A stretch of DNA of 46,521 nt, from the NCBI GenBank assembly GCA_015493745.1, contig WGCN01000001.1, positions 1-46,521 on the forward strand, in the 5' to 3' direction. The translations under genes were made by a program, and so were the position numbers. Positions 1 through 9,171 of the stretch are shown here, piece after piece. Under the pieces are notes generated by a model. It saw only the letters and a list, made by a program, of their open reading frames with translations, was not told the origin of the DNA and searched no databases. Source of the DNA: Calditrichales bacterium. Its GTDB lineage: Bacteria > Calditrichota > Calditrichia > Calditrichales > J004. The first letter of the stretch is position 1; every line of letters starts with the position of its first letter.

Positions 1-291
1 CCCATGCCCTGGCCGGGCACGGAGGGCACCATCAATGTCTCCTTTTCCCTGTTTGCCGATGACGCCTTTAATGCCGTGGTTGGTCCCAGTTGGCGTTTCG
101 TGGTCGATTTTTCCAAACCGCTGGAAGGAGAGATGGTGATCCCGGCGGGGAATTCCGGCAACCCCATGGGGGAGCACTTTATGGATTTTTATGAGATGTG
201 GAAGAATGGGGAATACTGGCCGGTGAGCCTGGATAAACAGACCACCTACGGCAGGGCGGCCCAGGTGCTGAAACTGCAACCCGCAAAATGA
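1..291 (+). CDS. Penicillin acylase family protein, C-terminal fragment (5' end outside window)
   Basis: This is the last 96 or so codons of a longer gene that enters from the left edge; the frame is open from base 1, so the first ATG at 4 is probably internal. The visible residues resemble the C-terminal end of Ntn-hydrolase penicillin/cephalosporin acylases: a GPSWRFVVDF segment, then PAGNSGNP and a DFYEMWKNGEYWP stretch just before the end. Family members are usually periplasmic amidohydrolases that mature by self-cleavage before a serine; that serine and the signal peptide lie outside the window, so activity cannot be judged. The stop codon overlaps the start of the next gene (ATGA at 288-291), which suggests translational coupling with the Crp-type regulator. 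The family call rests on the tail only. Confidence 0.72.
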   Translation, partial: PMPWPGTEGTINVSFSLFADDAFNAVVGPSWRFVVDFSKPLEGEMVIPAGNSGNPMGEHFMDFYEMWKNGEYWPVSLDKQTTYGRAAQVLKLQPAK

Positions 292-917
292 TGGATCAGG
301 TATATGCCGTATTTGGCGGCCGTTTTGAGCCGCCCCTGGCCGGCGAACTGATGCAATGCCGGCAGGTTACCGTGCCCGCCGGTACTTTGCTGCATGTGGG
401 GGATGGACGGGTGCATCATATTCCACTGGTTTTAAAGGGGCTGATACGTGTTTCCCGTTCCGATGATACGGGCAAGGAAATATTAATGTATCATATCCAC
501 GAGGCGGAAAGTTGCGTTATTTCGCTGACCTCCTGTCTGCGTGAAAACTTTAGCAATATGGATACCCTGACGGTGACGGCCGAAGAGGAAACCACCCTGC
601 TGCTGGTCAGCGACAAGCAGGTGCGTCTGTGGCATGACCGCTATAAAAGCTGGCGCGCTTTTGTAACCGATCTGTATGATTCCCGCCTGGGGGAGATTTT
701 GCATCTGGTGGATGCCGTGGCTTTTAAAAGCGTTGACCGGCGTCTGCTGGACTATCTGCGGCAGCATAAAGATGCCGCCGGTGAAGTGCATATTACCCAT
801 CAGGAGCTGGCCTACAGAATAGGCAGCGCCCGCGAAGTGGTGTCACGGCTTTTAAAACAACTGGAACGTGACGGCAAGCTGCAACTGTTCCGCGGGCGTA
901 TTCAGGTAAAAAACTAA
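288..917 (+). CDS. Crp/Fnr family transcriptional regulator, CRP-type DNA reader
   Basis: A 209-residue protein with a cyclic-nucleotide-binding-type beta-roll (about residues 25-110), a long dimerisation helix (about 112-150) and a C-terminal winged helix-turn-helix (about 165-205). The recognition helix carries Arg182, Glu183 and Arg187 in an RExxxR arrangement, the spacing E. coli CRP uses to read GTGA half-sites; FNR lacks the first arginine. There is no N-terminal cysteine cluster, so an iron-sulfur Fnr role is unlikely. The effector cannot be read from sequence: the sensory roll is divergent and a SCVISLTSC segment (Cys76, Cys83) occupies part of it. The start ATG at 288 overlaps the upstream stop; a second ATG follows at once at 291. 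A GGTGA-N6-TCACA site that it could bind lies at 40031-40046. Confidence 0.88.
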   Translation: MMDQVYAVFGGRFEPPLAGELMQCRQVTVPAGTLLHVGDGRVHHIPLVLKGLIRVSRSDDTGKEILMYHIHEAESCVISLTSCLRENFSNMDTLTVTAEEETTLLLVSDKQVRLWHDRYKSWRAFVTDLYDSRLGEILHLVDAVAFKSVDRRLLDYLRQHKDAAGEVHITHQELAYRIGSAREVVSRLLKQLERDGKLQLFRGRIQVKN

Positions 918-1074
918 GCCCGTTTTTCCGGATGTTGCAGGTTCGTGTAAGTACGTTATAGCGGATGGAAAAACGTATGTAATGTAGTATGGATTTCAAG
1001 AAGTGAACCTTACATTTACCGGTACGTTTCACATATCGCTTAATGTTATGTCAAAAGAGTACGAAAATTTGCTC

Positions 1075-1103
1075 TTGAATTAGTGTGTATAGCGCTTTAA
1101 ATT
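1075..1103 (+). promoter_or_regulatory. Possible sigma-70-type promoter upstream of sprA
   Basis: TTGAAT at 1075-1080 and TAAATT at 1098-1103 are separated by exactly 17 bases. Each hexamer differs from consensus at two positions. The site lies in the 270-base gap between the Crp-type regulator and sprA, about 85 bases before the sprA start. Beyond this pair and a weak inverted repeat near 921-975 the gap holds nothing I recognise. Confidence 0.4.
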
Positions 1104-1187
1104 CGCACTCTGAGTAAAATTAAAAACCCGAGGAGGATGCTTCCGGATCGATTGCTACCATAGGAATTAAAAAGATTAATCTGATTT

Positions 1188-4100
1188 ATGAAAATTCGAT
1201 TTGCAGAATCGAGACTCCGGCGCATCCACATTTTTCTAAGCCTGTCTCTATTTATACTGATACAGTACGGCTGGGCTCAGACGGGGCTACGCTTGCCCCC
1301 GCCGCCCCAAATGGTACAGTTGTTTGATGCCCAGACGGCATTTAACGGGCAATCCGCGCTGAGTTCTCCCTTTTTCACTCCAAAACCTTTGCTGTTCAAA
1401 CGGTCGGAACAGTTGGACTCTACCAATACCTACCTGTCCATATCGGAGAAAATTGCCGGTACCGAATTTAAATTGCCGCTGGTGGTGGATTTGGATACCT
1501 ATGTGCGCATGCGGGTGGAGTACAATTTGCGGCACATGCTGCTGGAAAGTGCCCGGGAAAAACTTTTCAATCAAAAAGAGGATGATTTCGGCGCCTTTCA
1601 GCTCGATATTCCCTTCCGAATTAAAAACGAAACCTTTACCCGTATTTTCGGGTCGGATAAAATCAGTCTGCGCGTTACCGGTAACATCACCTTTGATCTT
1701 TCCGGAAGGACGGAGGATCGCAGCGGATCGGCCATCAACGCCCGGGAAAATCAAAGTACCTTCAGCCCCCGCTTCAGCCAGACCCAGCAGTTTACCGTGG
1801 AAGGCCGTATCGGCGAAAAGGTAACCGTTTCCGTGCAACAGAACAGTGAGGCGGTCACCGATATCGAGAATACGCTCCGGCTGCGTTATGACGGGGATGA
1901 AGATGAAATCGTGCAAAAAATCGAGGCCGGTAATGTTTCCCTCTCCCTGCCCTCCACCAAGTATGTCATTTTCGGCGGCTCCAACCAGGGGCTGTTCGGT
2001 CTCAAATCGCAAATGCAACTGGGTAACCTGAAAATGACCTCCATCGCCTCCCTGGAGAAAGGGCAACAGCAGGAGTTGAAAATTTCGGGTAACTCCAGTT
2101 CCTCGACCACCATCATCAAGGATATCGACTATATTCAAAACCGTTACTTTTTTATCGACCGCTTTTACCGTGATGTTTTTGAGGATGAGTTTACCGAAGA
2201 CCTGCAGCAGTTCCAGTATTTTCCGGGCAAGGATGTTTTTATCATCGAGGTCTGGAAATCGATAAATCCCCAGGGGATTCAGGGGGCGCGTTTCGGTCTG
2301 GCGGCCGTCAACCCCGATTCTTTCATGAATATAACCGATATCAGCACCGTCGATTCCAAGGCCGGCGAAGTGCAAAAAGGTTATTTTATTCAACTGGAGG
2401 AAAACGAATACAGTTTTGACCGCTTTCACGGTATTTTAACCATCAACCAGCAGTTGGACGCCGCCACCACCCTGGCCGTGGCCTTCCGCTCCACGGACAA
2501 TACCCTGACTCCCGGCACACTGACCACCGATATCGATCCCTCCGCTCCTTTAATCCTGAAAATGATCAAGGAACGCGATCAGAACCCCACGTCACCCATT
2601 TATGCCGATACCTGGGATTTAATGATGAAAAATATCTATTCCCTGGGCGGTACCAATATCGAGAAGGATGGTTTTGAAATACGTCTGGAGTATAACAAAG
2701 CGGGCGAGGAACAGACCCATCAGGGCGACGTCTCTTTTCTCAACCTGGTCGGTCTGGATATTCAGGATGAAAACGGCAACCCCATAGAGGGCGGAGATGA
2801 TAAGGTGGATCTGACCAATCCGGCGATTATCAACCGCGCCCAGGGCATCGTTATGTTTCCTTCCCTGCAGCCTTTTGATCCCCTGAAAAACAGCCGTTTC
2901 AACGGCCTGGAAGACAAATACCGCATCAAAATGTACAATGTAACCACCACCCGCGATCGCAGCGATGCCAGCGGTTTTCGCATGCTGGTGACCTCCAAGA
3001 GTACCAAGTCTTCCTTCGACTTGGGCTTCTATGTTTTGGAAGGTTCCGAAGTGGTTAACCTGAACGGCCGTAAGCTGGAACGGGATAAGGATTATCTTAT
3101 CGACTATTTCAGCGGTCAGTTGACTTTGATTTCGGATGAAGCCAAGCGTAGCAGTGCCGATCTGGAAATAAAGTATGAGCGGGCCAATCTTTTTCAACTG
3201 GATAAAAAAACCATTTTCGGTACCCGGCTGGAATATGACCTCGGCGATATCGGTTTTGTAGGCTTTACGGCGCTCTATCTGGACAAAACCACTTTGGATA
3301 CCCGGGTGCGTGTGGGGCAGGAACCCTTTCAAAACTTTGTGTGGGATTTAAACGCCGCCTTTAAATTTAAGCCCCGTTTCATCACCGAAGCGATCGACGC
3401 CCTGCCCCTGGTGGAGACCAGCGCCGAATCCAATTTCGATATCGAAGGCGAGTTTGCCCAGGTGTTCCCCGATCCCAATACCCTGGACAGCCCCGGTACC
3501 GGCGATAATAACGGCGTGGCCTATATTGACGATTTTGAGTCCAGCAAACGTTCCACTACCCTGGGTATCCGTTATAAAACCTGGACCTATGCCAGTCCGC
3601 CGGCCTATATGCCGGAACTGGGCGAGGTGGATGATGTGGAGCTGGACAAAAGCCGCGGTAATTTTACATGGTTCAACCCTTACAATCAGGTGTTGATTAA
3701 GGACATCTGGCCGGAGCGGGACGTCAACGCCCAAACCGGGCAAACCACCGATGTGCTGGGCTTTGAGTTTTGGCGGGATGAAGATCAGGACCCCGACAGC
3801 GCCTGGGTGGGGGTGATGCGCTCCAATGCCAGTTTCCCCGATCAGCAAAAGACCAAATATATCGAGATGTGGGTCAAGGGTTATCACGGCCGGGTACATA
3901 TCGATGTGGGTATCATTTCCGAGGACTGGTATTTGCGGGACAAGGTCGTCGATGGAGTGTTTTATCCGGCGGCCGGTTTTTTAAATACCGAGGATAAGAA
4001 CCTGAGCGGTACCCTGGATGAGGGTGAAGACGTGGGTTTGGATGGGCTGAAATTCGGTACGCCCGGCGCCGATACGGATGATTTATGGAAAGAGCCGCGC

Positions 4101-7100
4101 CGTAACGTCCGCGACAAACCCGATGGCGTGGATTATACGGGTTTGAACGGTCTGGAGGGCAACGGTAATGCCCGCGGGGCCCGCTATCCGGATACGGAAG
4201 ACCTGGACGGCGACGGACAGTTGAACACCAGCAACGCCTATTTTGAATACTCCTTTTCCCTGGATACCACCGACGCCGAAGCCCGCAACTATGTGGCCGG
4301 TTCCACCCCCAAGGGCTGGCGCCTGTTTCGTATTCCCATACGCCAGTGGAACCGCAAGGTCGGCCTGCCCGATACCACCTTCCAGCAAATTCTCTATTCA
4401 CGGATATGGCTGGATCAACTGCCCACGGAACCCACGCGTATTCTGATCGCCACCCTGGACTTTGTGGGTAACGAGTGGGAAGAAGAGGGCTATGCCGTGC
4501 AGGACATTGGCAATCCGGATGCCGATATCAATTTTGTGCAGGATGACTCCATATTTGTACTGGCCACCTATAACAATGAAGAGAATAAACAGGGCATACC
4601 CGGTTATCAGGATCCCTATATCAGTCCGCCGGGGGTTAGCGGCCAGCGTGACCGTATCACGCGAACCCTGTCCAAGGAACAGTCTCTGGCCATGCGGTTA
4701 CGCTCCTTCCCCATTGACGGGGTGGCCGAGGCCCGCAAGCAGCTCTATTCCAAAATGGAACTGATCAATTACAAGCGCCTTAAACTGTTCCTGTACGGCA
4801 GCAGTACCAATACCTATCCCTCCTTTCCGGAAAGGCCGGAGGACGGCGACAGTCCCTTACAGTTTTATTTGCGCTTCGGCGCCGATAAAAATAATTACTA
4901 TGAATATGGTCAGGATGTTTTTCTGGGTTGGAATAAGCTCAATCAAATCGATCTCAACCTGGAAGACCTGATCAAGGTGAAGAACCTGATGTCGGAATAC
5001 CGGGATCTGAAAAATGATCAACGGGGCTATTATAAATCCAAGGGGCTGCCCAGTCTTAAGACCATACGCTATTTTGTAATCGGTGTGCGCAACAAATCCG
5101 GTGTGAAGTTTAACGGGGAGGTATGGCTGAACGAGCTGCGTCTTGCCGATGTGCGACAGGATAATGCCACGGCCATGCGTTTAAAAACCAATATCAAGCT
5201 GGCCGATGTGTTGCGTGTAACCGCCGAGTGGGAAAGCAAGGACGCCGATTTTCATAATGTGGGCAAGCAGTTTGGCCAGGGCAACACCATCGAACGACAA
5301 AGCTATTCGGGTAAACTGAACCTGGATAAATTTCTGCCGGCCGAATGGGACATGTCCATTCCCATCGACGCCCGGGCCAGTTTTTCGCGCAATGTGCCTA
5401 AATATCTGCCTAAAAGCGATCAGTTGACCGGCTATAAAAACGATACCTTTGCCGATAAGTTGAAATCCTTGTTCGGTTTAAAAGGGCTGCCCAAGGATCT
5501 GGAGGATGATATCAGTTCCAGCGAAACCATCGGCGCGGGTACCACCATCTCCAAACGCAGCAAATCCAAAAACTGGTTTTTGCGATACACGCTGGATCAG
5601 TTTGTTTTTGATTTCGATTATGCCCGTCAAAACCGCAGCAGTTGGGATATCAAGTTTAACCGCAGCGAAAAGTTTAAGGAAAGTTACCGTTATAAAATCC
5701 CCTTTGCCTCGGATAACTTTATCATGCCCTTTAAGTTTGCCAAAACCATTCCGGTACTCAGTTATATACACGATACCAAGTTTTTCTATACGCCCAGCAA
5801 TATCAACATGAACATGACCGTATCGGACAATAAAACGGAGTCCCTGCGACGTGACTCCACGGCGGTGTTAAAAACCCAGCGCAATACATCCACCCTGCGC
5901 ACCATCACCGCCGGCTATAAGATGTTCGATAAGCTGAATTTTAATTATAGCCGCAAATATACCACCGACGCCGATTTTGACAGTATCTCGCGCACCCAGT
6001 TGTATAAAAATATTGTTACAAAGTTTGATTTCGGCCGCGAAACCGATATCGGACAAACCTTTAAGGCTACTTTTAAACCAAAGCTTGTCTCCTGGCTAAA
6101 ACCCGATTTTACTTATGACAGTAACTTCCGTTACCAGTTGACCAACAGCTATAAGTATAAGTCGGCCACCAGCCGGGTGTCCAAACGGATAGGGGTGACC
6201 CTGAGCCCGGGGAAATTGATGCAAGCCATCTATAAGCCCAAAAGCGGTAAAAAAACGGGCAATAAAAAGCGGCGTCGCCGGCCCCGGAAAAAGAGCAGTG
6301 AGGAAACCGGGGAGGGGAAAAAGAAAACCGAGGAGAAATCCTCTTTCGAGTTTCCCAACCCCTTAATGCTGATGTATGATTTCCTCGTGGCCTGGAAAAA
6401 TGTCAAAATCAACTACAATATCGATAATAACCAGACCGATCAGTTTATAGCCGGTTTGCCGAAATGGGACTATCAATTCGGTTTTACCCGCAACCCCGGT
6501 GTGGGGCAGGATACGGCGCTGGTTGCTCAGGGGGTTAACCTGGTGCGCCCCTCTTTTACGCAAAATAAAACCATCCGTACCAGCACCTCCTACAATTTCG
6601 GCCGTTCCATCCGCGCTAATTTCAATCATGAGATACGCAGTAACTTTAACTCCACCGATGGCGGCCGTACCAAAACCGGTGGAGAAACCAGTACCTTCTT
6701 TTTCACGGGTGATGACCCCTTAGGCAGCTTTAAAGGCAAGGGGAAAGATCTGCGTCTGTTTATACCGGACTGGACGGTACAGATTTCCAACCTTGAAAAG
6801 TATCTCTTTTTTAAGGAATTTGCCAATTCGATTACCATTGATCATGGTCATAGCGGAAAATATGATCAAAAGAGCCGTTTGGCCGGTGACGGTGTGACCT
6901 TTGAGCCCTATCAGCAAACCTTTAGCGACAATTGGCAACCGCTGATCGGCCTGAACATACGCACCAAATGGGGGGTTTCGGCCACGGCCCGCATGACCAG
7001 CAGCCGCAGCTTCTCTTACAGTGTTTCCGGCGGAGCCAGCAAGACACAAAATGAGGCGCTGACCGTATCGATTAACTATCAGAAAAAGACCGGGTTTAAA

Positions 7101-7394
7101 ATCCCTATTCCCGTTTGGCCCTTTAAGGGGCGAACATTTAAAAACGAGATCAACTTTGCGCTGACCTTTGACAGCTCCAAGAACAAATCCTTTATTAAAC
7201 AGGCCGGTTTGACGGATTTTGTGGAGCAACAGAACAACACCTCCTGGAAGTTGAGACCCTCGGCCACCTATAAGTTCAACACCCGGGTACAGGGCAGTCT
7301 GTTTTTTGAGACCGGCGCCACGACCAATAAAATTTCCGGCAAGTACAGTTACAGTGAGTTCGGAATAAACGTTAACATATCCATAAGAGATTAA
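1188..7394 (+). CDS. sprA: SprA/Sov-type giant outer-membrane protein (type IX secretion/gliding related)
   Basis: A 2068-residue protein resembling SprA (Sov), the large barrel that forms the type IX secretion conduit in Bacteroidota, where it is usually somewhat longer (about 2,400). A signal peptide covers about residues 1-30, ending at GWA-Q. Landmarks include QNSEAVTDIENTLRLRYDGD near residue 217, an IDDFESS segment near 777, and acidic Asp/Gly-rich loops near 932-954 and 1002-1012 that look like calcium-binding loops. Alternating beta-strand patterns continue to the C-terminus. A strongly basic Lys/Arg segment at about 1681-1718 stands out. It heads an envelope operon. No good ribosome-binding site precedes the ATG at 1188. 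The family call is firm; that this organism has a complete type IX system is inferred, since GldKLMN-type core genes are not in the window. Confidence 0.9.
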   Translation: MKIRFAESRLRRIHIFLSLSLFILIQYGWAQTGLRLPPPPQMVQLFDAQTAFNGQSALSSPFFTPKPLLFKRSEQLDSTNTYLSISEKIAGTEFKLPLVVDLDTYVRMRVEYNLRHMLLESAREKLFNQKEDDFGAFQLDIPFRIKNETFTRIFGSDKISLRVTGNITFDLSGRTEDRSGSAINARENQSTFSPRFSQTQQFTVEGRIGEKVTVSVQQNSEAVTDIENTLRLRYDGDEDEIVQKIEAGNVSLSLPSTKYVIFGGSNQGLFGLKSQMQLGNLKMTSIASLEKGQQQELKISGNSSSSTTIIKDIDYIQNRYFFIDRFYRDVFEDEFTEDLQQFQYFPGKDVFIIEVWKSINPQGIQGARFGLAAVNPDSFMNITDISTVDSKAGEVQKGYFIQLEENEYSFDRFHGILTINQQLDAATTLAVAFRSTDNTLTPGTLTTDIDPSAPLILKMIKERDQNPTSPIYADTWDLMMKNIYSLGGTNIEKDGFEIRLEYNKAGEEQTHQGDVSFLNLVGLDIQDENGNPIEGGDDKVDLTNPAIINRAQGIVMFPSLQPFDPLKNSRFNGLEDKYRIKMYNVTTTRDRSDASGFRMLVTSKSTKSSFDLGFYVLEGSEVVNLNGRKLERDKDYLIDYFSGQLTLISDEAKRSSADLEIKYERANLFQLDKKTIFGTRLEYDLGDIGFVGFTALYLDKTTLDTRVRVGQEPFQNFVWDLNAAFKFKPRFITEAIDALPLVETSAESNFDIEGEFAQVFPDPNTLDSPGTGDNNGVAYIDDFESSKRSTTLGIRYKTWTYASPPAYMPELGEVDDVELDKSRGNFTWFNPYNQVLIKDIWPERDVNAQTGQTTDVLGFEFWRDEDQDPDSAWVGVMRSNASFPDQQKTKYIEMWVKGYHGRVHIDVGIISEDWYLRDKVVDGVFYPAAGFLNTEDKNLSGTLDEGEDVGLDGLKFGTPGADTDDLWKEPRRNVRDKPDGVDYTGLNGLEGNGNARGARYPDTEDLDGDGQLNTSNAYFEYSFSLDTTDAEARNYVAGSTPKGWRLFRIPIRQWNRKVGLPDTTFQQILYSRIWLDQLPTEPTRILIATLDFVGNEWEEEGYAVQDIGNPDADINFVQDDSIFVLATYNNEENKQGIPGYQDPYISPPGVSGQRDRITRTLSKEQSLAMRLRSFPIDGVAEARKQLYSKMELINYKRLKLFLYGSSTNTYPSFPERPEDGDSPLQFYLRFGADKNNYYEYGQDVFLGWNKLNQIDLNLEDLIKVKNLMSEYRDLKNDQRGYYKSKGLPSLKTIRYFVIGVRNKSGVKFNGEVWLNELRLADVRQDNATAMRLKTNIKLADVLRVTAEWESKDADFHNVGKQFGQGNTIERQSYSGKLNLDKFLPAEWDMSIPIDARASFSRNVPKYLPKSDQLTGYKNDTFADKLKSLFGLKGLPKDLEDDISSSETIGAGTTISKRSKSKNWFLRYTLDQFVFDFDYARQNRSSWDIKFNRSEKFKESYRYKIPFASDNFIMPFKFAKTIPVLSYIHDTKFFYTPSNINMNMTVSDNKTESLRRDSTAVLKTQRNTSTLRTITAGYKMFDKLNFNYSRKYTTDADFDSISRTQLYKNIVTKFDFGRETDIGQTFKATFKPKLVSWLKPDFTYDSNFRYQLTNSYKYKSATSRVSKRIGVTLSPGKLMQAIYKPKSGKKTGNKKRRRRPRKKSSEETGEGKKKTEEKSSFEFPNPLMLMYDFLVAWKNVKINYNIDNNQTDQFIAGLPKWDYQFGFTRNPGVGQDTALVAQGVNLVRPSFTQNKTIRTSTSYNFGRSIRANFNHEIRSNFNSTDGGRTKTGGETSTFFFTGDDPLGSFKGKGKDLRLFIPDWTVQISNLEKYLFFKEFANSITIDHGHSGKYDQKSRLAGDGVTFEPYQQTFSDNWQPLIGLNIRTKWGVSATARMTSSRSFSYSVSGGASKTQNEALTVSINYQKKTGFKIPIPVWPFKGRTFKNEINFALTFDSSKNKSFIKQAGLTDFVEQQNNTSWKLRPSATYKFNTRVQGSLFFETGATTNKISGKYSYSEFGINVNISIRD

Positions 7395-7400
7395 AATAAT

Positions 7401-8309
7401 ATGCCCCGATTTTTACTATTTGCCGGTTTGGCTTTATTATTGGCCTGTAATAACAGCGTGCCGGAGTTTGACGGTCAGCGCAGTTTTGCCTATCTGGAAA
7501 AGCAGGTGGCCTTTGGACCGCGGGTACCGGGCAGCGAGGCGCAAAAGGCCTGTGCCGAATGGCTGGTGGATGAACTGGGGCAATATGCCGATCGGGTGGT
7601 GGTGCAATCCTTTAACCATAAGGACAAGCATAGCGGCCGGATGATACCGATGAAGAATATTATCGCTTCCTTTAACAATAAGCCGCGGCTTAAACGTATC
7701 ATGCTGGCCGCCCATTGGGACAGTCGTCCGCGGGCGGATCAGGATAAGCTGGAAAATCAGCATAAGCCCATCCCCGGCGCCAATGACGGCGCCAGCGGTG
7801 TGGCCGTGTTGCTGGAAATTGCCCGCGCTCTCAAGAAACAGCCCCTCTCTTACGGTGTGGATATCGTTTTGTTTGACGGTGAGGACTATGGCCGTGAGGG
7901 CGAACTGGATGAGTATTTTATCGGCGCGCGCTATTTTGCCGAAAATATCGGTAAGTATCGCCCGCAGTATGGGATCCTGCTGGATATGGTGGGTGATGCG
8001 CAGCTATCCCTGCCTGTGGAATATAACTCCGTCCGTGCCGCACCGCATGTGGTTAAAAAGGTATGGGATACGGCCGAAAGACTGGGATACACAGCCTTTG
8101 AAAAACGCATGGGCCCGGCGATCAGCGATGATCACATCCCCATGATCGAGGCCGGCATTCCCTTTATCGATATCATTGACTTTGCCTATCCCGATCAGGG
8201 GCACGCTTATTGGCACACCCTGCAGGACACCCCCGACAAATGCAGTCCGCAAAGTTTGAAAACCGTGGGCCAGGTGTTGCTGCATGTATTATATGAAGAG
8301 GAACAGTAA
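7401..8309 (+). CDS. M28 family lipoprotein peptidase, glutaminyl cyclase-like
   Basis: A 302-residue putative lipoprotein: a short hydrophobic leader ends in the lipobox LLAC with Cys16 as the lipidation site. The rest matches the M28 zinc-hydrolase fold. Visible metal and catalytic positions are His105 and Asp107 (HWDSRP), Asp129 (GANDGASG), Glu161/Asp162 (DGED) and His272 (WHT). The single Asp/Glu/His zinc set and the WHTLQD segment are closer to glutaminyl-peptide cyclotransferases than to dinuclear aminopeptidases. Such enzymes form N-terminal pyroglutamate, which is common on exported proteins in Bacteroidota; that role is inferred. It begins seven bases after sprA and ends where prmA begins, so it sits in the same transcript. 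Confidence 0.82.
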   Translation: MPRFLLFAGLALLLACNNSVPEFDGQRSFAYLEKQVAFGPRVPGSEAQKACAEWLVDELGQYADRVVVQSFNHKDKHSGRMIPMKNIIASFNNKPRLKRIMLAAHWDSRPRADQDKLENQHKPIPGANDGASGVAVLLEIARALKKQPLSYGVDIVLFDGEDYGREGELDEYFIGARYFAENIGKYRPQYGILLDMVGDAQLSLPVEYNSVRAAPHVVKKVWDTAERLGYTAFEKRMGPAISDDHIPMIEAGIPFIDIIDFAYPDQGHAYWHTLQDTPDKCSPQSLKTVGQVLLHVLYEEEQ

Positions 8310-9167
8310 ATGAAAAAATGGCTGGAGCTTGAACTGCCCGCGGAAGCCGGATGGCATGATACCGTCAGCGCCGAGATGTTCGCCCTGGGCTGCACCGGCA
8401 TCACCGAAAAGGAAGAGCGGCTGTTGGCGGTGTTTGAAGATACGGACAGCCGGACCCTGATCGAAGCGGTGGCCTCGCGTATACGAAGATACCGGCCGGA
8501 CTTTGAGGCCCGGGCGATAAAAATAAATATCATCCCGGCGGAGAACTGGAACGAAAACTGGAAGGCCCATTTTAAGCCCTTTCGTCTGGGTAAGCACGTC
8601 GTGGTGCGTCCGGACTGGGAAAGCGCCACCCTGCGTGAGGGAGATATTGAACTGATCATTACTCCCAAAATGGCCTTTGGCACCGGGCATCATGAAACAA
8701 CACGGCTTATTCTGCGGTTACTGGAAGCATACGATCTGGAAAATAAAAAAGTTTTGGATGCCGGAACGGGCAGCGGCATTTTGGCCATCTATGCCGCCAG
8801 GCGCGGCGCGGCCGGGGTGACGGCTTTCGACAATGATCCGGAGGCGATGGAAAACGCCGCTGAAAACGGTCTGATAAACGGGGTTCAAAATAATATCCGC
8901 TGGCTGACGGGGGATATCGGGGTCGTGCCGGCGGAAGCCTATGATCTGATTGTGGCCAATATAAACCGCAATGTATTGCTGGAAATCGCCGGGAAACTGT
9001 CCGCCTATGCCGCGCGGGGTGGCACGCTCATTCTTTCCGGTCTGCTGCTCACCGATGAACGAACCGTTTTGACGGCTTACAGGGAGCGGGGCTGGCGTCC
9101 TTGCGGCCGTGAGGAAGAGGGCGAATGGCTGGCGTTAAAATTTAAATGGCAGGAGGGGGAGAAATAA
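8310..9167 (+). CDS. prmA: Ribosomal protein L11 methyltransferase
   Basis: A 285-residue S-adenosylmethionine-dependent methyltransferase. PrmA trimethylates several amino groups of ribosomal protein L11 in the cytoplasm. The N-terminal third is the small L11-docking domain; the linker motif MAFGTGHHET (residues 121-130) is diagnostic of PrmA. The SAM-binding glycine loop DAGTGSG follows at 150-156, and the catalytic-domain motif VANINRNVL lies further on. Length is normal for the family (about 290). The ATG directly follows the stop of the peptidase gene. A cytoplasmic housekeeping enzyme inside an otherwise envelope-directed operon is odd but does not change the call. Confidence 0.93.
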   Translation: MKKWLELELPAEAGWHDTVSAEMFALGCTGITEKEERLLAVFEDTDSRTLIEAVASRIRRYRPDFEARAIKINIIPAENWNENWKAHFKPFRLGKHVVVRPDWESATLREGDIELIITPKMAFGTGHHETTRLILRLLEAYDLENKKVLDAGTGSGILAIYAARRGAAGVTAFDNDPEAMENAAENGLINGVQNNIRWLTGDIGVVPAEAYDLIVANINRNVLLEIAGKLSAYAARGGTLILSGLLLTDERTVLTAYRERGWRPCGREEEGEWLALKFKWQEGEK

Positions 9168-9171
9168 ACGA

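Noticed and set aside
288-917. Assignment of the regulator as an Fnr-type oxygen sensor
   Set aside because: No N-terminal cysteine cluster, and the recognition helix has the CRP-type arginine that FNR lacks.
921-975. CGTTTTTCC and GGAAAAACG as a 9-bp inverted pair after the Crp-type gene
   Set aside because: The 37-base loop and AT-rich arms with no following T-run make it neither a good terminator nor a clear operator.
1131-1163. AGGAGG directly followed by ATG and an eight-codon frame upstream of sprA
   Set aside because: There is no spacer between AGGAGG and ATG, so it cannot act as a normal ribosome-binding site; no leader-peptide features are seen.
1287-2429. A long open frame on the - strand opposite sprA (380 codons), and others like it opposite most genes
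   Set aside because: Composition is that of an antisense shadow: no recognisable domain and no ribosome-binding site, and the + strand gene is clearly coding.
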